64,000 bases of DNA from Rhizobiales bacterium 63-22. Its GTDB lineage: Bacteria > Pseudomonadota > Alphaproteobacteria > Rhizobiales > Rhizobiaceae. Location of the stretch: NCBI GenBank assembly GCA_001898995.1, contig MKVZ01000004.1, positions 29,072-93,071 of the forward strand, given 5' to 3'. Shown in pieces: positions 15,969 to 24,363 of this stretch. Every line of letters begins with the position of its first letter. The first letter of the stretch is position 1. The notes under the pieces were generated by a model. That model was not told the DNA's origin. It saw only the letters and a program-made list of their open reading frames with translations, and ran no database searches. Both the position numbers and the translations under genes were made by a program.

Positions 15969-17243
15969 TCAGGCCGCGAATTTCAGCAGCTTGATCGCGT
16001 CGAAGTCCTGCATGCCGCCGCCCACACGCTTGGTGGTGTAGAACAGCACATAGGGCTTGGCGGAATAGGGATCGCGCAGCACGCGCACCCCGATGCGGTC
16101 CACCACCAGATAACCGCGCATGAAATCGCCGAAGGCGATGGCCGGGGCATCGGCGGCGATGTCCGGCATGTGCTCCGCCTCGACCAGCCCGAAGCCCATC
16201 AGCGACGCCTTGCCGCCCACGGCTGCGGGCGGCTGCCAGAGATAGTTGCCGTCCTTGTCCTTCAGCTTGCGCAGGACGCTCTGCGTCTTGCGGTTCATGA
16301 TGAAGTTCGCATTCTGGCGGTAGCCGGCCTTGAGCGCATAGATCAGTTCGATCAGGGTGTCGGACGGGTCCGTGGCGGGCAAGGCCCCGGCGACGCCGGT
16401 GGCGATATGGCCGAGCTTGCCCCACGCCCAGTTGTCCTCCGCGACCGTGTCGTAGCCGAGGAAGCCGCGCGGTTTGTTGACGCCGTCGCCGTTGACGAAG
16501 GCAGCACCTTCCTGCTCGGCGAAGGCGGTCTCCACCTCCTCCGCGATCCAGCGCTCCACGTCGATCGCCGCATCGTCGAGCAGCGAGGCGGTCGCCGCCG
16601 GCATGGCGTAGATTTCCATGGTCGGGAACTGCATCTCGGCCAGCTTCGCCGAAGCCGTCTGCGGACGGGCATCCGTTTCCGCCACCCAGCCGGTCGCCGG
16701 GCCGCTTACCGAGAAGGGCTTCTTCAGCACCGCGCCGGAGACCTGCCGCACCCCGGAAATGCCCCGGATCGGCGACAGCACCGCGAGGCGGCGGCCGATC
16801 TCGGTTTCGAGTTCCGCCGGCACCAGATAGCCGCCATCCGGGCCGGAAGCATAGGAATGCGCCTTCTGCTCGATGCCGCGCAGCGCCTGCTCGTCGCCCC
16901 GTCGCACATAACCGTCGAAAGCCTGCTTGTGCTCGGCCACGGCCAGCGGCGCATGGCCGCCCAGCGGCGGCCGGGCCTGTTTCAGCACATAGGCGTCGAG
17001 CGCCTGCTTCTGCTCGTCCAGCGCGCGGTTGATGCGCTCCACCTTTTCGGTGAGCAGAACGTCGGCGCCGGCATGTTTCTCGACCTTCTTCAGCCTTTCG
17101 TCATTGGCCTCGCGGAAGGCCGAAAAGGCGGACATGAATTCCTCGAAAGCCTCGCCGACATCGCCGCCACGGTCGATGTCCGGCACGAGCGACTTGGTTT
17201 CCGCGCTCTTCGTTTCGAGCGGGACTGCATGGGATTGTTCCAT
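15969..17243 (-). CDS. GTA major capsid protein (gp5, HK97 fold)
   Basis: Starting at the ATG at 17243 the product has 424 residues. An N-terminal coiled-coil scaffold region (about 25-95; AFREANDERLKKVEKHAG, EKVERINRALDEQKQALDAYVL) is followed by the HK97-type shell domain (GPDGGYLVPAELETEIGRRL, LDDAAIDVERWIAEEVETAFAEQEGAAFVNGDG, VLRDPYSAKPYVLFYTTKRVGG). The scaffold is expected to be removed by the adjacent protease. The frame is open far upstream through the protease gene, so the start was chosen by family match. Confidence 0.94.
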   Translation of the reverse strand: MEQSHAVPLETKSAETKSLVPDIDRGGDVGEAFEEFMSAFSAFREANDERLKKVEKHAGADVLLTEKVERINRALDEQKQALDAYVLKQARPPLGGHAPLAVAEHKQAFDGYVRRGDEQALRGIEQKAHSYASGPDGGYLVPAELETEIGRRLAVLSPIRGISGVRQVSGAVLKKPFSVSGPATGWVAETDARPQTASAKLAEMQFPTMEIYAMPAATASLLDDAAIDVERWIAEEVETAFAEQEGAAFVNGDGVNKPRGFLGYDTVAEDNWAWGKLGHIATGVAGALPATDPSDTLIELIYALKAGYRQNANFIMNRKTQSVLRKLKDKDGNYLWQPPAAVGGKASLMGFGLVEAEHMPDIAADAPAIAFGDFMRGYLVVDRIGVRVLRDPYSAKPYVLFYTTKRVGGGMQDFDAIKLLKFAA

Positions 17244-17253
17244 CTTGATCCTG

Positions 17254-17856
17254 TTATCTGACGATTTTTCGGGCGGCCGCACGCATAAGCCGCGCAAGGC
17301 CGGTTTCATCGCGCCGGGCGGCAAGCCGTCCGTCCGGCGGGGCGCCGGGAACGGCACGGTCCCCGGCGAATGTCCCACGCGCCTTGACGCTCGCGATGCG
17401 CGCTTCCGGCAGCATGGGAAAGGTGACAAGCGAGATTTCCCACAGATCGGCCTCGACGATGTGGCGCAGGCCGGTGCGCGCATCCTTGCGCGCCTTGACC
17501 GTGCGGAAGCCGATGGAAAGCCCGTCCAGCCCGCCGGTGCGCAGGAGATCGAGCGCCTCCCGCGCCCGCGCCACCCCGGCCGCAAGCCGTCCCTCGACGT
17601 AAAGGCCGCGCGCATCCTCCCGGATCGCGGTCCACGCGCCGATGGGCTGGGCGGCATCGTGCTGCCACAGCATGCGGATACGGTGCGCGCCGCGCTTTTC
17701 AAGGGCACGGGCGAAAGCGCCGCGCTCGATTACGTCCAGACCGAGATCGGGCAGGCCGAACAGGCTGGCATAGCCGCTGAAACTGCCGTCCGCCGCCGTA
17801 TCCGCGATCCTCAGCGCCGCGCGTTTGGTTTCCAGCCGGAATTCAGCTTTGGCCAT
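17254..17856 (-). CDS. GTA prohead maturation protease (gp4, peptidase S78)
   Basis: A 200-residue HK97-type prohead protease that cleaves the capsid scaffold. The start MAKAEFRLETKRAALRI and the sequences SGYASLFGLPDLGLDVIERGAF and MLWQHDAAQPIG (His66) and GLSIGFRTV (Ser114) are the family signatures, with the catalytic His and Ser present. It sits directly between the capsid gene and the small gp3.1 gene, overlapping the latter by 14 bp. Confidence 0.94.
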   Translation of the reverse strand: MAKAEFRLETKRAALRIADTAADGSFSGYASLFGLPDLGLDVIERGAFARALEKRGAHRIRMLWQHDAAQPIGAWTAIREDARGLYVEGRLAAGVARAREALDLLRTGGLDGLSIGFRTVKARKDARTGLRHIVEADLWEISLVTFPMLPEARIASVKARGTFAGDRAVPGAPPDGRLAARRDETGLARLMRAAARKIVR

Positions 17857-18235
17857 CGTCGTTCTTCTCCATGGGTAGGATGCCCGGCAGAGGGGCCTGT
17901 TTCAGCCGTTCCATGAACCGTTTGAACACGCCGAGCGCCGACCATGCGGCGAGGCTCGCCGCCGCCGCACCGGTGAGCATGAGTTCGGCTTCGCCGAGCG
18001 CGTCGCCCAGCGACAGAAGTTCGGCAATCTTGGCGCCGGCGACACCGCCGAAAACCGTGCCGCAGATGATGCCGACGGCGAAGCGGATCGCCGCCTCGCG
18101 CCGGTCCGACGGCAGCATATAGGCGAGCGAGACGGCGGAACCGGCCACCGCGCCCATCAGCTTCGCCGTCCAGACCCAGAGCGCGTCGGCCCAGAGCGTA
18201 TCTGTGGTCAGCACCGTGTCGTTGAGATGGGTCAA
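17843..18235 (-). CDS. GTA-associated membrane protein (gp3.1 position; DUF6107-like)
   Basis: The likely start is a TTG at 18235, preceded at 6 bp by a strong ribosome-binding site (AAGGAG). This gives 130 residues with hydrophobic segments at about 22-42 (WVWTAKLMGAVAGSAVSLAYM), 50-68 (AIRFAVGIICGTVFGGVAGA) and 85-102. Membrane proteins of this size occur between portal and protease genes in rhizobial GTA-type clusters. Function is unknown. The longer frame to 18436 overlaps the portal gene and was rejected. Confidence 0.75.
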   Translation of the reverse strand: MTHLNDTVLTTDTLWADALWVWTAKLMGAVAGSAVSLAYMLPSDRREAAIRFAVGIICGTVFGGVAGAKIAELLSLGDALGEAELMLTGAAAASLAAWSALGVFKRFMERLKQAPLPGILPMEKNDDGQS

Positions 18236-18251
18236 GGCGATCTCCTTTTCT

Positions 18252-19448
18252 TCAGTTCTGCCTCCGGGGCTGATAGCCGACCGCCTCGCGCTTCTCCGCG
18301 TCGGTGAGGAAGGAAGCGGCGCCGATGCGCCGCCACAGCGATTCCCGCTCGGCGGAAAGCCCGTCGATGCGGTCGGTGTCGAAATCGAGCCGCAGGCCCG
18401 GACCGAACAGCGGCCCCAGCCAGTTGCCGAGCGCATGCGCCGTGCGCCCGATCAGCGGCAGCACGGTGAGACGGTAGAAAGCGCGATTGGCCTCCGCATA
18501 ATTGGAATAGGTATTGTCGCCCGGAATACCGAGCAGCATGGGCGGCACGCCGAAGGCGAGCGCGATGTCGCGCGCGGCGCTGTTCTTCGCCTCGATGAAA
18601 TCCATGTCCTGCGGGCTGTAGCCCATGGCCTTCCAGTCGAGCCCGCCTTCGAGCAGCAGCGGACGACCCGCACCGGAAGCGCCGGTATAGCCTTCCTCCA
18701 GCTCGGCCTTCAGCCGCTCGAACTGTTCCTCGGTCAGGTTGCCGCCCTCCTTCGGCGCATAGACCAGCGCGCCGGAAGGCCGGGCGGAATTGTCGAGCAG
18801 CGCCTTGTTCCACGCGCCCGCCGCATTATGCGTGTCGAGCGCCATCAGGGCCGCTTCCAGCGGCGCGAAGCCGTAATGGTCGTCGAGCGGGTGGAAGAGT
18901 TTCAGGTGCAGGCCCGGCGACGTCTCCGTGCCGGTGGCGATGCGCCGCGCCGCGGAACCGGAGCGATAGACCAGCGCCTGCGGCCAGCCGTCCGCATCGG
19001 TTTCGACGCTGACGCAGCCGGGTTTCAGCAGATGCAGTTCCATCCGTCCGCTCGGCAGATCGACCCGCTCCACATAGGCGTTGCCCGCGATCAGCAGGTG
19101 GCCGTAAAGCCGTTCGAGGAAGGTCGCGCCGTCGACGCCCGCCTGCGGACGGGCGAGAAGATCGAGCAGCGGATGCGCGTCGTGCTCCCGCCCGCCCTCG
19201 TAGAGCAGGAAGGGCACGCTGCCCGCCGCGTCCGCGATGAGGCGCACGCAGCGATGCGCCACAGGATTGCGCATGAACCCCTCGCGCGCCAGCGTCGGAT
19301 AATCGCGCGCGATCCACGACGCCCCGCGCTCCATGTGCAGGGCGACGAAACCGTTCGCCATCTTGGTCTGCCGCAGCGCGTCGGGTTGCGGCGGCGAGGG
19401 TCGCGCGTCTGCGCGCCCGGACCGGTTCCAGATCCAGTTCCAAGCCAT
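18252..19448 (-). CDS. GTA portal protein (gp3, HK97 family)
   Basis: A 398-residue HK97-family portal. Visible family segments include NPVAHRCVRLIADAAGSVPFLLYE, LYGHLLIAGNAYVERV, LKLFHPLDDHYGFAPLEAALMALDTHNAA and YSNYAEANRAFYRLTVLPLI. Portals form the dodecameric ring at one capsid vertex through which DNA is pumped. The start is 31 bp after the large terminase stop. Confidence 0.95.
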   Translation of the reverse strand: MAWNWIWNRSGRADARPSPPQPDALRQTKMANGFVALHMERGASWIARDYPTLAREGFMRNPVAHRCVRLIADAAGSVPFLLYEGGREHDAHPLLDLLARPQAGVDGATFLERLYGHLLIAGNAYVERVDLPSGRMELHLLKPGCVSVETDADGWPQALVYRSGSAARRIATGTETSPGLHLKLFHPLDDHYGFAPLEAALMALDTHNAAGAWNKALLDNSARPSGALVYAPKEGGNLTEEQFERLKAELEEGYTGASGAGRPLLLEGGLDWKAMGYSPQDMDFIEAKNSAARDIALAFGVPPMLLGIPGDNTYSNYAEANRAFYRLTVLPLIGRTAHALGNWLGPLFGPGLRLDFDTDRIDGLSAERESLWRRIGAASFLTDAEKREAVGYQPRRQN

Positions 19449-19479
19449 GATTGGCCTTTCCGTAAAATGTAATGAATTC

Positions 19480-20784
19480 TCAGCCGAAGCGCCGCACGCG
19501 CGGCTTGGTATCCGCCTTCAGCATCAGTTCGCCGAGCGCCCAGACCAGCGCGTCGAGACGGTCGGGCGAGCGGCCGCTGGAAAGCCCTTCCGGCGCGAAG
19601 TCGCACATCTCGTCCTCCAGCGCGGGAAAGCGACCGGCATGGCGCACCCGGCCCTGTTCGTAGAAGGCGGCGACCGGCTCGGCGCGCAGCCATTTTCCGC
19701 GCATGGCGCGGCGCTGGAGCACCGGCACCGTGCCGTCCGCGCTCGCCAGCACCGCCGCCACCATCTCGCCGCCCTGATTGACCTCGGCGACGACGGCGTC
19801 GGCTTCGAGCCGATGATAGAGCGCGACAGCGCGGGCGGCCCATTGATGCGGCTGCATCATGGCCGCGCTTTCGTCGGCCAGCACATGGGCCACGCCTTCC
19901 GCGTCGATGCCCGCCGCGACGATGCCGCAAGCGTCCGAGGCGCGTCCCGACGAAGCGGGAGGATCGACCGCCACCACGATGCGCGTGAGCGGCGGCGCGC
20001 GCTCCTCGAAACATTGCTCGATGCGCTCGCGCGACCAGAGCGCGCCCGGACGGTCTTCGACCAGTTCGCCGTCCAGTTCCTGCCGTCCGAGCCGCGTGCC
20101 GGCATAGCGCCGTTCCACCGCCGCCATGAAGCCGCCAGCGAGATTGTCCGCGTTCTCCGCCGTGCGCATCCGGCTCACCGCGACATGTTCGTCGGCGAGC
20201 AGCGCCTTCACCAGCGGCACGGGGCGGGGTGTCGTCGTCACCACCTGACGCGGGCAATCGCCGAGACGCAGGCCGAATTGCAGCATGTCCCATGTCTCCT
20301 GCGGGTGCTTCCACTTGGCGAGTTCGTCGCACCATGCCGCATCGAATTGCGGCCCGCGCAGCGCGTCCGGGTCTTCCGACGAATAGAGCGACGCCACCGC
20401 GCCGTTGTCCCAGACAAGGCGGCGGCGGGTCGCCTCGTAGCGCGGCCGCATCAGCCGCGACACGGAAAGCAGGCCGGACGGGCCGTCCACCATCACCTCG
20501 CGCGCGTCGCCGAAGGTCTCGCCGACCAGCGCGATATGGCCGCAAGGACGGCGGGCGAAGGGCGGCAGGCCGAGCGCCATGCCGGAAGCCCATTCCGCAC
20601 CGGCCCGCGTCTTGCCGGAACCGCGTCCGCCGAGAACGAGCCATACATGCCAGCCGCCGCCATGGTTGCCTGCGGGTGGCAATTGCGCGTCACGCGCCTT
20701 GAGAAGCCATTCCGCCTCGGCCGCTATCAACTGCCCCGGCGTCAGCCCGGCCGCCCAGGATTTCCTGCGCGCGCTTTTCTGCAA
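19480..20784 (-). CDS. GTA terminase large subunit (gp2)
   Basis: A 434-residue packaging motor. The ATPase domain has Walker A GGRGSGKT (residues 52-59), Walker B in FDAAWCDELAKW, and the coupling motif VTTTPRP. The nuclease domain follows with VAVDPPAS and later acidic residues (EVNQGG, SPDRLDALVWAL). GTAs use it to package headfuls of random host DNA. Its first about 95 bp overlap the end of the small terminase gene in another frame, an unusually long overlap within this cluster. Confidence 0.95.
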   Translation of the reverse strand: MQKSARRKSWAAGLTPGQLIAAEAEWLLKARDAQLPPAGNHGGGWHVWLVLGGRGSGKTRAGAEWASGMALGLPPFARRPCGHIALVGETFGDAREVMVDGPSGLLSVSRLMRPRYEATRRRLVWDNGAVASLYSSEDPDALRGPQFDAAWCDELAKWKHPQETWDMLQFGLRLGDCPRQVVTTTPRPVPLVKALLADEHVAVSRMRTAENADNLAGGFMAAVERRYAGTRLGRQELDGELVEDRPGALWSRERIEQCFEERAPPLTRIVVAVDPPASSGRASDACGIVAAGIDAEGVAHVLADESAAMMQPHQWAARAVALYHRLEADAVVAEVNQGGEMVAAVLASADGTVPVLQRRAMRGKWLRAEPVAAFYEQGRVRHAGRFPALEDEMCDFAPEGLSSGRSPDRLDALVWALGELMLKADTKPRVRRFG

Positions 20785-21232
20785 GATCGTCTATTCTCCT
20801 GTTGATGCGCCGCAGCGCCTGCCGCACCTCGGCCACACTGACCGGACAAGCCGCATTGGCCACATTCCGCGCGGGCGCGGCGTCCGCTTCGGTGGACAAT
20901 TCGCCGACCGTCTTCACCGCGCGGGCCAGCGCCATCAGCGCCTCCGCCCTGCCCTTGTCGGGAAGTTCCTCCGCCGCGAGCAGCGCGTTCAGTTCCGCCT
21001 GAAGCCGGACGAGTGCCGGCTCGGCCTCACGCTTCCTCGTCCGCGCCGCCGGCGGTTCTTCAAGTTGCAGGCGGCGCAGGCGCGAACGATAACTTTCCAG
21101 CGACAGGCCGCAGAGTTCCGCCATGTCGGCCGTGTCGATGCCGTGCGCCGTCTGCAATTCATGTGCAAGGTGCAACCGCCTCGCGCTGCGGGACCGCATG
21201 CCCTGCCTCGCGGTACAAGCATCCATCGGCAT
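20690..21232 (-). CDS. GTA small terminase-like protein (gp1)
   Basis: A 180-residue protein in the small-terminase slot. It has a basic N-terminus with a helix-turn-helix-like segment (HGIDTADMAELCGLSLESYRSRLRRLQLEE), a helical middle, and a C-terminal coiled region (VRQALRRINRRIDDLAEKRAQEIL). In GTAs this protein has weak sequence specificity, consistent with packaging of any host DNA. It is the first gene of the structural operon; a hairpin lies 16 bp before its start. Confidence 0.82.
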   Translation of the reverse strand: MPMDACTARQGMRSRSARRLHLAHELQTAHGIDTADMAELCGLSLESYRSRLRRLQLEEPPAARTRKREAEPALVRLQAELNALLAAEELPDKGRAEALMALARAVKTVGELSTEADAAPARNVANAACPVSVAEVRQALRRINRRIDDLAEKRAQEILGGRADAGAVDSGRGGMASQGA

Positions 21233-21247
21233 CCCCCTGAATGACGA

Positions 21248-21277
21248 AACCCCGGCAGGCCATCGGCTTCCGGGGTT
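21248..21277 (-). promoter_or_regulatory. Hairpin in the leader of the GTA operon
   Basis: AACCCCGG (21248-21255) pairs with CCGGGGTT (21270-21277), with further pairing of AGGCC and GGCTT inside. On the minus strand it sits just before the small terminase start. It could be a terminator or attenuator in the leader; there is only a weak T-rich tail. Confidence 0.5.
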
Positions 21278-21284
21278 CTGTTTA

Positions 21285-21384
21285 GATCGTCGTGCGCCCT
21301 ATCAGGCGCATTTTGACGATCCATCTTTTTGTTTGAGCATCGGATGACCCGAAAACCGGTTCCCACTTTTCGGTCCGATGCTCT
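21285..21384. repeat. About 100-bp composite palindromic element, family B copy 1
   Basis: Two adjoining hairpins: left, GATCGTCGTGCGCC...GGCGCATTTTGACGATC; right, GAGCATCGGATGACCCGAAAACCGG...TTCGGTCCGATGCTC. Near-identical copies at 29407-29505 and 49724-49823 keep both halves and their order; 37035-37096 keeps only the right half. Confidence 0.9.
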
Positions 21385-21589
21385 GGTATGGTTTTGCCGC
21401 AATTGTGCGACCGTAGCTGTTTCCTAGCAAAGCACCGTAACGCAGTCAAGGACTATTTTCCTATAACAGGATACTTTTCTTATTTTCCCGCTTAACCCTG
21501 TTTACGCAATTTTCGTAAGAGGGAGCCTATTTATCTGTTATGATGACGGCACTATCGCCCCATCCTGCAAAGCGCCGAAGTCGGAGTTC
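21385..21589. other. AT-rich divergent intergenic region between the GTA operon and the PBP gene
   Basis: About 200 bp, much richer in A and T than its surroundings, separating two divergently transcribed units. It should hold the promoters of both the penicillin-binding protein and the GTA structural genes. I see TATAACAGG-like and TTTTCTTATTTTCC tracts but cannot assign -35/-10 boxes with confidence. No gene is apparent. Confidence 0.5.
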
Positions 21590-23755
21590 ATGCGTCAGAC
21601 GGCCGATCACGATCCGGGAGAGAAGAAGCGCCGGCCATTCCGGGCCTCGCGCCTGATCTGGCTCGACGCATGGATCGATTCCGGCCTCTACAACCTCCGC
21701 TTCGGCCTCGCCGAATGGTGGGAAAACCTCACCATCTTCTCTCGGCGTTTCCGTGTGCGCGGTTTCCGCCGCCTCGTGGTGGAGGTGCTGGACGAAGGCT
21801 TCACGCTCGGCGTGGCGGGCACCGTGGTCATGCTGATGCTGGCGCTCCCCGCCTTTCAGGATACGAAAAAGGACTGGCGCGCGCAGGACGATTACGCCGT
21901 CACCTTCCTCGACCGCTACGGCAACGAGATCGGCCGGCGCGGCATATTGCACCGCCAGGCCGTGCCCATCGACCAGTTGCCGGACCACCTCATCAAGGCC
22001 GTGCTCGGCACCGAGGACCGGCGCTTCTTCGACCACTACGGCATCGACCTTTGGGGCCTCACCCGCGCGCTGACGCAGAATGCGCGCGCCAACGGCGTGG
22101 TGCAGGGCGGCTCCACCATCACGCAGCAGCTCGCGAAGAACCTGTTTCTCTCCAACGAGCGCACGTTGCAGCGCAAGATCAACGAAGCCTTCCTGGCGAT
22201 CTGGCTGGAGTGCAATCTCTCCAAGAACGAAATCCTGCAACTCTATCTGGACCGCGCCTATATGGGCGGCGGCACCTTCGGCATCGCGGCGGCGTCGGAA
22301 TTCTATTTCGGCAAGAACGTCAAGGACGTATCGCTGGCGGAGGCGGCGATGCTGGCCGGCCTGTTCAAGGCGCCCTCCAAGTTCGCGCCGAATGTGAACC
22401 TTCCCGCCGCCCGCGCCCGCGCCAATGTGGTGCTCTCCAACATGGTCGATGCCGGCTTCATGACCGAGGGTCAGGTCGCCGTCGCGCGCCGCCATCCGGC
22501 AAGCGTGATCGACCGCGCCAAGGACGACAGCCCGGACTATTTCCTCGACTGGGCCTTCGACGAGGTGAAGAAGGTCACCGACAGGTTCCCGCAGCACACG
22601 CTGATCGTGCGCACCACGCTCGACCGCAACATCCAGCAGGCGGCGGAGGAATCGCTCGAATATCACCTGCGCCAGTATGGCAGCGAATACGACGCCTCCC
22701 AGGCCGCCACCGTGGTGCTGGCCAATGACGGTTCGGTGCGCGCGCTGGTCGGGGGGCGCGACTATGGCGAAAGCCAGTTCAATCGCGCGACCAAGGCGCA
22801 GCGGCAGGCGGGCTCGTCCTTCAAGCCCTATGTCTATGCCGTCGCGATGGAAAAGGGCTTCACGCCCAACAGCATCGTTTCCGACGCGCCGATAAGCTGG
22901 GGAAGCTGGTCGCCGCGCAATTACGAACGCAGTTATGCGGGCCGCGTGGACCTCACCACGGCGCTGGTCCATTCGCTCAACACGGTGCCGGTGCGCCTCG
23001 CCCGCGATTATCTCACCACCGCGCCCGTGGTGGCGCTGACCAAGGCCATGGGCATCGAATCGCCGATCTCCTCCTACAAGACCATGGTGCTCGGCACTTC
23101 CGGCATGACGGTGATGGATCAGGCGACGGGCTACAATGTCTTCGCAAATGGCGGCATGGCCGGCAACCGCCACGGCGTCACGCAGATACTCGCCGCCGAC
23201 GGCAAGGTGCTGTGGGACTGGTCCCGCGACGGACCGAAGCCGCACCGGGCGCTGTCGCAGAAAGCGGCCTACGAGATGAATTCCATGCTGGTGCAGGTGC
23301 CGGAGCGCGGCACCGGGCGGCGTGCCGCCCTGCCCATGACGCGCGTCGCCGGCAAGACCGGCACGACGCAGAATTACCGCGATGCGTGGTTCGTGGGCTT
23401 CACCGGCAATTTCACCGCCGCCGTCTGGTTCGGCAACGACAATTTCTCGCCGATGAAGAAGTTGACCGGCGGCGTGCTGCCCGCCATGGCGTGGCAGCGC
23501 ATGATGGCCTATGCGCATCAGAACATCGAACTGAAGCCGATCCCCGGCGTCAATCCGCCCTTCCCTGCGCCGTCGAAGACCCCAACCAAGACTCCTGGGC
23601 CGCAGGTGGCGGCGGGCGCGGCCCCGCAGGAAGCCATGGCTCCGCCGCCCCGCGTGCTCTCGCCGATGGCGGTGAAAGTGCTCAGGGAATTGCAGGAACG
23701 GCTCATCGACGCACCGCCGCTCCCCGCCGCGCATACGAAGGTTTCCGCCCTTTGA
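21590..23755 (+). CDS. Class A penicillin-binding protein (PBP1A family)
   Basis: A bifunctional peptidoglycan synthase of 721 residues. A cytoplasmic segment precedes one membrane helix (about 70-88). The glycosyltransferase 51 domain follows with catalytic Glu142 in TEDRRFFDHYG and GGSTITQQLAKN. The transpeptidase domain has SSFK (active Ser409, Lys412), SLN (within HSLNTVPVRLA) and KTGTT. The proline/alanine-rich C-terminal tail is disordered. It stands alone upstream of a DUF1214/DUF1254 pair, 5 bp before the first of these, suggesting cotranscription. Confidence 0.94.
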   Translation: MRQTADHDPGEKKRRPFRASRLIWLDAWIDSGLYNLRFGLAEWWENLTIFSRRFRVRGFRRLVVEVLDEGFTLGVAGTVVMLMLALPAFQDTKKDWRAQDDYAVTFLDRYGNEIGRRGILHRQAVPIDQLPDHLIKAVLGTEDRRFFDHYGIDLWGLTRALTQNARANGVVQGGSTITQQLAKNLFLSNERTLQRKINEAFLAIWLECNLSKNEILQLYLDRAYMGGGTFGIAAASEFYFGKNVKDVSLAEAAMLAGLFKAPSKFAPNVNLPAARARANVVLSNMVDAGFMTEGQVAVARRHPASVIDRAKDDSPDYFLDWAFDEVKKVTDRFPQHTLIVRTTLDRNIQQAAEESLEYHLRQYGSEYDASQAATVVLANDGSVRALVGGRDYGESQFNRATKAQRQAGSSFKPYVYAVAMEKGFTPNSIVSDAPISWGSWSPRNYERSYAGRVDLTTALVHSLNTVPVRLARDYLTTAPVVALTKAMGIESPISSYKTMVLGTSGMTVMDQATGYNVFANGGMAGNRHGVTQILAADGKVLWDWSRDGPKPHRALSQKAAYEMNSMLVQVPERGTGRRAALPMTRVAGKTGTTQNYRDAWFVGFTGNFTAAVWFGNDNFSPMKKLTGGVLPAMAWQRMMAYAHQNIELKPIPGVNPPFPAPSKTPTKTPGPQVAAGAAPQEAMAPPPRVLSPMAVKVLRELQERLIDAPPLPAAHTKVSAL

Positions 23756-23760
23756 CCGCC

Positions 23761-24363
23761 ATGCTGACGACGATCCTGAGGGTGGGCTTCGTGCTGGCGC
23801 TGGCCTTCGGCGGCGGAATATGGAGCGTCAATACGGTTCTCGACCATTTCGACGGTTTCGGCGAATTGCAGGTCGGCGCATGGCGCGCATGGCCCGCTGC
23901 GGGCACCGCCGACGCCGATCCCTATGCCCGCGCAAGGACCGCGCGCAAGGCGGAGCTTCCGCTCGGCGCGGGCGAAGGCCTGTCCTTCCGCGCACAGTTC
24001 GACGACCATGGCGCGCCGCTCCGGCGCGGCTGCGCATACCGGCTCACCGGTTTCACGCCGCCCGCCCGCTTCTGGACGCTGCATGCCGCGACGCCGGACC
24101 TTGCGCCCATCGCACCGCGCGCCGGCTTGCAGGCCGCGCTCCATTCCCGCGAGGCGATCTATGACGGCGAGGGCCGCGTCACCATCGATATCGGCCCCGA
24201 TGCCGGGCCCGGCAACTGGCTGCCGGTCGAGAGGCAGGACGGCGGTGAGGACGAGTTCGTGCTGGTGATGACCTTCTACGACACGCCAGCCGCCAGCTCG
24301 TCGGGCCTTGCCGATCTCGTCATGCCGGCACTCGCCCGCACGGGGGAGCTGTGCCATGGCTAA
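23761..24363 (+). CDS. DUF1214 family membrane-anchored protein
   Basis: A 200-residue protein starting at the ATG at 23761 with one N-terminal membrane helix (ILRVGFVLALAFGGGIWSVNTVL), then a periplasmic domain with the DUF1214-type pattern (PYARARTARKAELPLGAGEGLSFRAQFDDHG). It follows the PBP gene by 5 bp and overlaps the DUF1254 gene by 8 bp. The two DUFs usually occur together, either fused or adjacent; function is unknown. Confidence 0.82.
   Translation: MLTTILRVGFVLALAFGGGIWSVNTVLDHFDGFGELQVGAWRAWPAAGTADADPYARARTARKAELPLGAGEGLSFRAQFDDHGAPLRRGCAYRLTGFTPPARFWTLHAATPDLAPIAPRAGLQAALHSREAIYDGEGRVTIDIGPDAGPGNWLPVERQDGGEDEFVLVMTFYDTPAASSSGLADLVMPALARTGELCHG

Noticed and set aside
15969..17708. 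Capsid gene starting at 17708 (579 codons)
   Set aside because: The frame is open upstream through the protease gene, but the ATG at 17243 gives the family N-terminus and normal length.
6430..21232. Reading the cluster as an integrated prophage
   Set aside because: No integrase, lysogeny module, replication genes, tail fibre adaptation or direct-repeat attachment sites are visible, and the gene set matches the GTA order exactly.
21527..23734. 735-codon minus-strand open frame opposite the penicillin-binding protein
   Set aside because: Shadow frame; the plus strand has the full GT51 and transpeptidase motif set.
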